Shown piece by piece: positions 7,405-8,413 of a DNA stretch of 8,413 nt. Under the pieces are notes generated by a model. The model saw only the letters and a list, made by a program, of their open reading frames with translations. It made no database searches and was not told the origin of the DNA. This DNA is from an uncultured Campylobacter sp. (GTDB lineage: Bacteria; Campylobacterota; Campylobacteria; Campylobacterales; Campylobacteraceae). How positions within the stretch are numbered: the first letter of the stretch is position 1; each line of letters begins with the position of its first letter. Position numbers and translations under genes: made by a program. The stretch spans positions 1-8,413 of the forward strand of contig NZ_CALHHT010000498.1 in the NCBI RefSeq assembly GCF_938031315.1. Direction: 5' to 3'.

Positions 7405-7433
7405 CCCTAGCGGCGCGCAGGGATAAATTTAAA
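7405..7433 (+). terminator. Possible transcription terminator of the upstream operon
   Basis: CCCT-A-GCG / CGC-AGGG pairs into a seven-base-pair stem with one bulged A and a three-base loop (7405-7422), starting 17 bases after the stop codon at 7387. It is followed by ATAAATTTAAA. The stem is stable but the T tract is short, so efficiency would be modest. Confidence 0.35.
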
Positions 7434-7458
7434 CTTCGGTGTGCTAAGATAGGCTCTT

Positions 7459-7487
7459 GCGCCGAGCAAAACGGCGCGTTTAAATTT
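7459..7487 (+). terminator. Second terminator-like hairpin
   Basis: GCGCCG and CGGCGC form a perfect six-base-pair stem around the loop AGCAAAA, followed by GTTTAAATTT (six T in ten bases). It is the most terminator-like of the hairpins in the gap, but it could equally be a leader structure of the downstream gene. Confidence 0.35.
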
Positions 7488-7626
7488 GCCGCATCGCGCG
7501 ATGAAATTTAGCCGCTTGAGGCAGCGCAAAACGCGCTAAATTTAAATGGCGCGGCGCTGCTCGCACAAAAAGGCGTGAGCAAAGCTTAAATTTAGGGCGC
7601 GGCAGCGATATTTAAAAGGTAAAGGG

Positions 7627-8413
7627 ATGAAGAAATTAAGCGTTTTTATATATTCGATGGCAGGAGGCGGCGCCGAGCGCGTCGTAAGCAACCTCTTAGG
7701 CGAGCTTACGGCACGCTACGAGGTGCATCTGGTGCTGATGAACGAGAGGATTTTTTATGAAATTCCAAGCGGCGTGCAGATCCATTTCATCGAAAAATCA
7801 GCCCCTTTTGAAAACGGGCTGTTAAAGCTCGCAAAGCTGCCGTTTTTGGCGCTGCGATACAAAAAACTATGCGAGAGGCTGGGTATCGACATCCACTTCG
7901 TTTGGATGAACCGCCCGTGTTACGTGGCGGCGCTGGCGCGAGTTTACGGATTGGGCGGAACGATGATTTTTAACGAATGCTCGACGCCGTCGGTGCTGTA
8001 TAAAGATGCGAGCTTCAAATCCAAAATTTCAAAGCTTCTGCTTCGCAAGCTCTATCCGAAGGCTGATTTTATCTTTCCGAACTCGCTCGGAAATCTGCGC
8101 GATCTGGCGGACAATTTCGGGATTGACGAGCGCAAGATGAGCGTGCTGTATAATGCGATCGATCTGGATGAGATCGGCCGCAAAGCTAGCGAGCCTATCG
8201 CACAGGAGCGGCCCTTTTTCCTAAGCGTCGGCAGGCTCGATGCGGGTAAAAACCACGCGCTTTTGATCCGCGCGTATGCAAATTTAAAAAATAACGATAA
8301 AGACCTACTGATCTTAGGCGACGGCGTGTTGCGAGCCGAGCTTGAGGCTCTGATAGAGGAGCTCGGCTTGGGCGGTCGCGTGAAGCTTTTGGGCTTTGAT
8401 GCAAATCCGTATA
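7627..8413 (+). CDS. pglJ: PglJ-like GT4 N-acetylgalactosaminyltransferase, 3' partial
   Basis: An open frame of 262 codons runs off the window end. In C. jejuni PglJ adds a GalNAc to the undecaprenyl-PP-linked GalNAc-diNAcBac acceptor in N-glycan assembly at the inner-membrane face. The match to C. jejuni PglJ as I remember it is close along the whole visible length: KLSVFIYSMAGGGAERVV, the block EVHLVLMNERIFYEIP, LPFLALRYKKLCERLGID, NECSTPSVLYK, LYPKADFIFPNS, VLYNAIDLDEIG, SVGRLDAGKNHALLIRAYA and LLGFDANPY. The conserved E-x7-E motif would come after the window. The start ATG 7627 aligns with the family start and has AAGG seven bases upstream. It lies 239 bases past the tight cluster and so may have its own transcription start. 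Its linker to the sugar chain in this species could differ from that in C. jejuni. Confidence 0.85.
   Translation, partial: MKKLSVFIYSMAGGGAERVVSNLLGELTARYEVHLVLMNERIFYEIPSGVQIHFIEKSAPFENGLLKLAKLPFLALRYKKLCERLGIDIHFVWMNRPCYVAALARVYGLGGTMIFNECSTPSVLYKDASFKSKISKLLLRKLYPKADFIFPNSLGNLRDLADNFGIDERKMSVLYNAIDLDEIGRKASEPIAQERPFFLSVGRLDAGKNHALLIRAYANLKNNDKDLLILGDGVLRAELEALIEELGLGGRVKLLGFDANPY

Larger units (their letters stand above)
7388..7626. other. Non-coding gap with an array of inverted repeats, each followed by an AAATTT palindrome
   Basis: No credible gene is present: the longest ATG frames are about 10-12 codons (7501 and 7546) without ribosome binding sites. Five inverted repeats are seen: 7405-7422, 7459-7477, 7492-7503, 7523-7537 and 7558-7581. 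They are followed after 0-4 bases by AAATTTAAA (7425), TTTAAATTT (7479), AAATTTA (7504), AAATTTAAAT (7538) and TTAAATTTA (7586). GCAAAACG recurs at 7467 and 7526, with GCAAAGC at 7579, suggesting degenerate direct repeats about 55-60 bases long. The region could contain terminators for the upstream operon, a structured leader for the pglJ-like gene, or both. AAATTT and GCGC are common throughout this window, so some of the pattern may be compositional. Confidence 0.55.

Noticed and set aside
7442..7450. TGCTAAGAT as an extended -10 promoter for pglJ
   Set aside because: Only a partial match, with no clear upstream element or A/T periodicity. Such short matches are expected by chance.
7501..7578. 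Two tiny frames (7501-7539 and 7546-7578) as leader peptides of pglJ
   Set aside because: They have no ribosome binding sites and only 10-12 codons. Nothing beyond Arg/Lys richness suggests an attenuation signal.
1..8413. Poly-G/C phase-variation tracts, CRISPR arrays, tRNA or insertion sequences
   Set aside because: No G or C homopolymer run long enough for slippage control was seen, and there are no spacer-repeat arrays, tRNA-like folds or transposase genes.

Overview
The window reads as part of a surface-glycan or protein-glycosylation locus from a Campylobacter, probably one of the higher-GC, non-jejuni species (C. gracilis is my best guess). The reasons are the heavy use of AAATTT and GCGC in coding DNA, short or overlapping gene junctions, and a last gene that reads like a close homologue of Campylobacter PglJ. 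All genes are on the + strand. The species guess comes from composition and family memory, not from a search.

Layout. Positions 2-1324 hold a Wzx-type flippase whose 5' end lies before the window. Position 1321-2943 is an iron-sulfur/FrhB-like protein, and 2940-4001 a polysaccharide pyruvyl transferase. Then come 4003-5082, a GT4 glycosyltransferase most like PglH; 5082-6347, a GT2 glycosyltransferase; and 6344-7387, a second PglH-like GT4. These six genes overlap by 1-4 nt or are 1 nt apart, so they almost certainly form one transcription unit. A 239-bp non-coding gap (7388-7626) follows, with several GC-rich inverted repeats, each trailed by an AAATTT-type palindrome. A PglJ-like GT4 starts at 7627 and runs off the window.

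How the genes may work together (inference). In C. jejuni, PglJ adds one GalNAc to the undecaprenyl-PP-linked precursor, PglH extends it, PglI (a GT2) adds a branching glucose, and the ABC transporter PglK flips the product. Here there are two PglH-like enzymes, a GT2 that is not clearly PglI, a Wzx flippase rather than PglK, and a pyruvyl transferase with an FrhB-like partner. This suggests either a variant pgl pathway whose glycan carries pyruvate and is flipped by Wzx, or a separate polysaccharide cluster joined to the edge of a pgl locus.

The most unusual signal is a family of degenerate, codon-phased repeats with an AATT core, always read as Asn-Ser/Phe/Leu or similar. They build low-complexity inserts in two unrelated proteins: the FrhB-like protein (about 95 residues) and the GT2 enzyme (two inserts). 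The structured gap before pglJ is the second point of interest.
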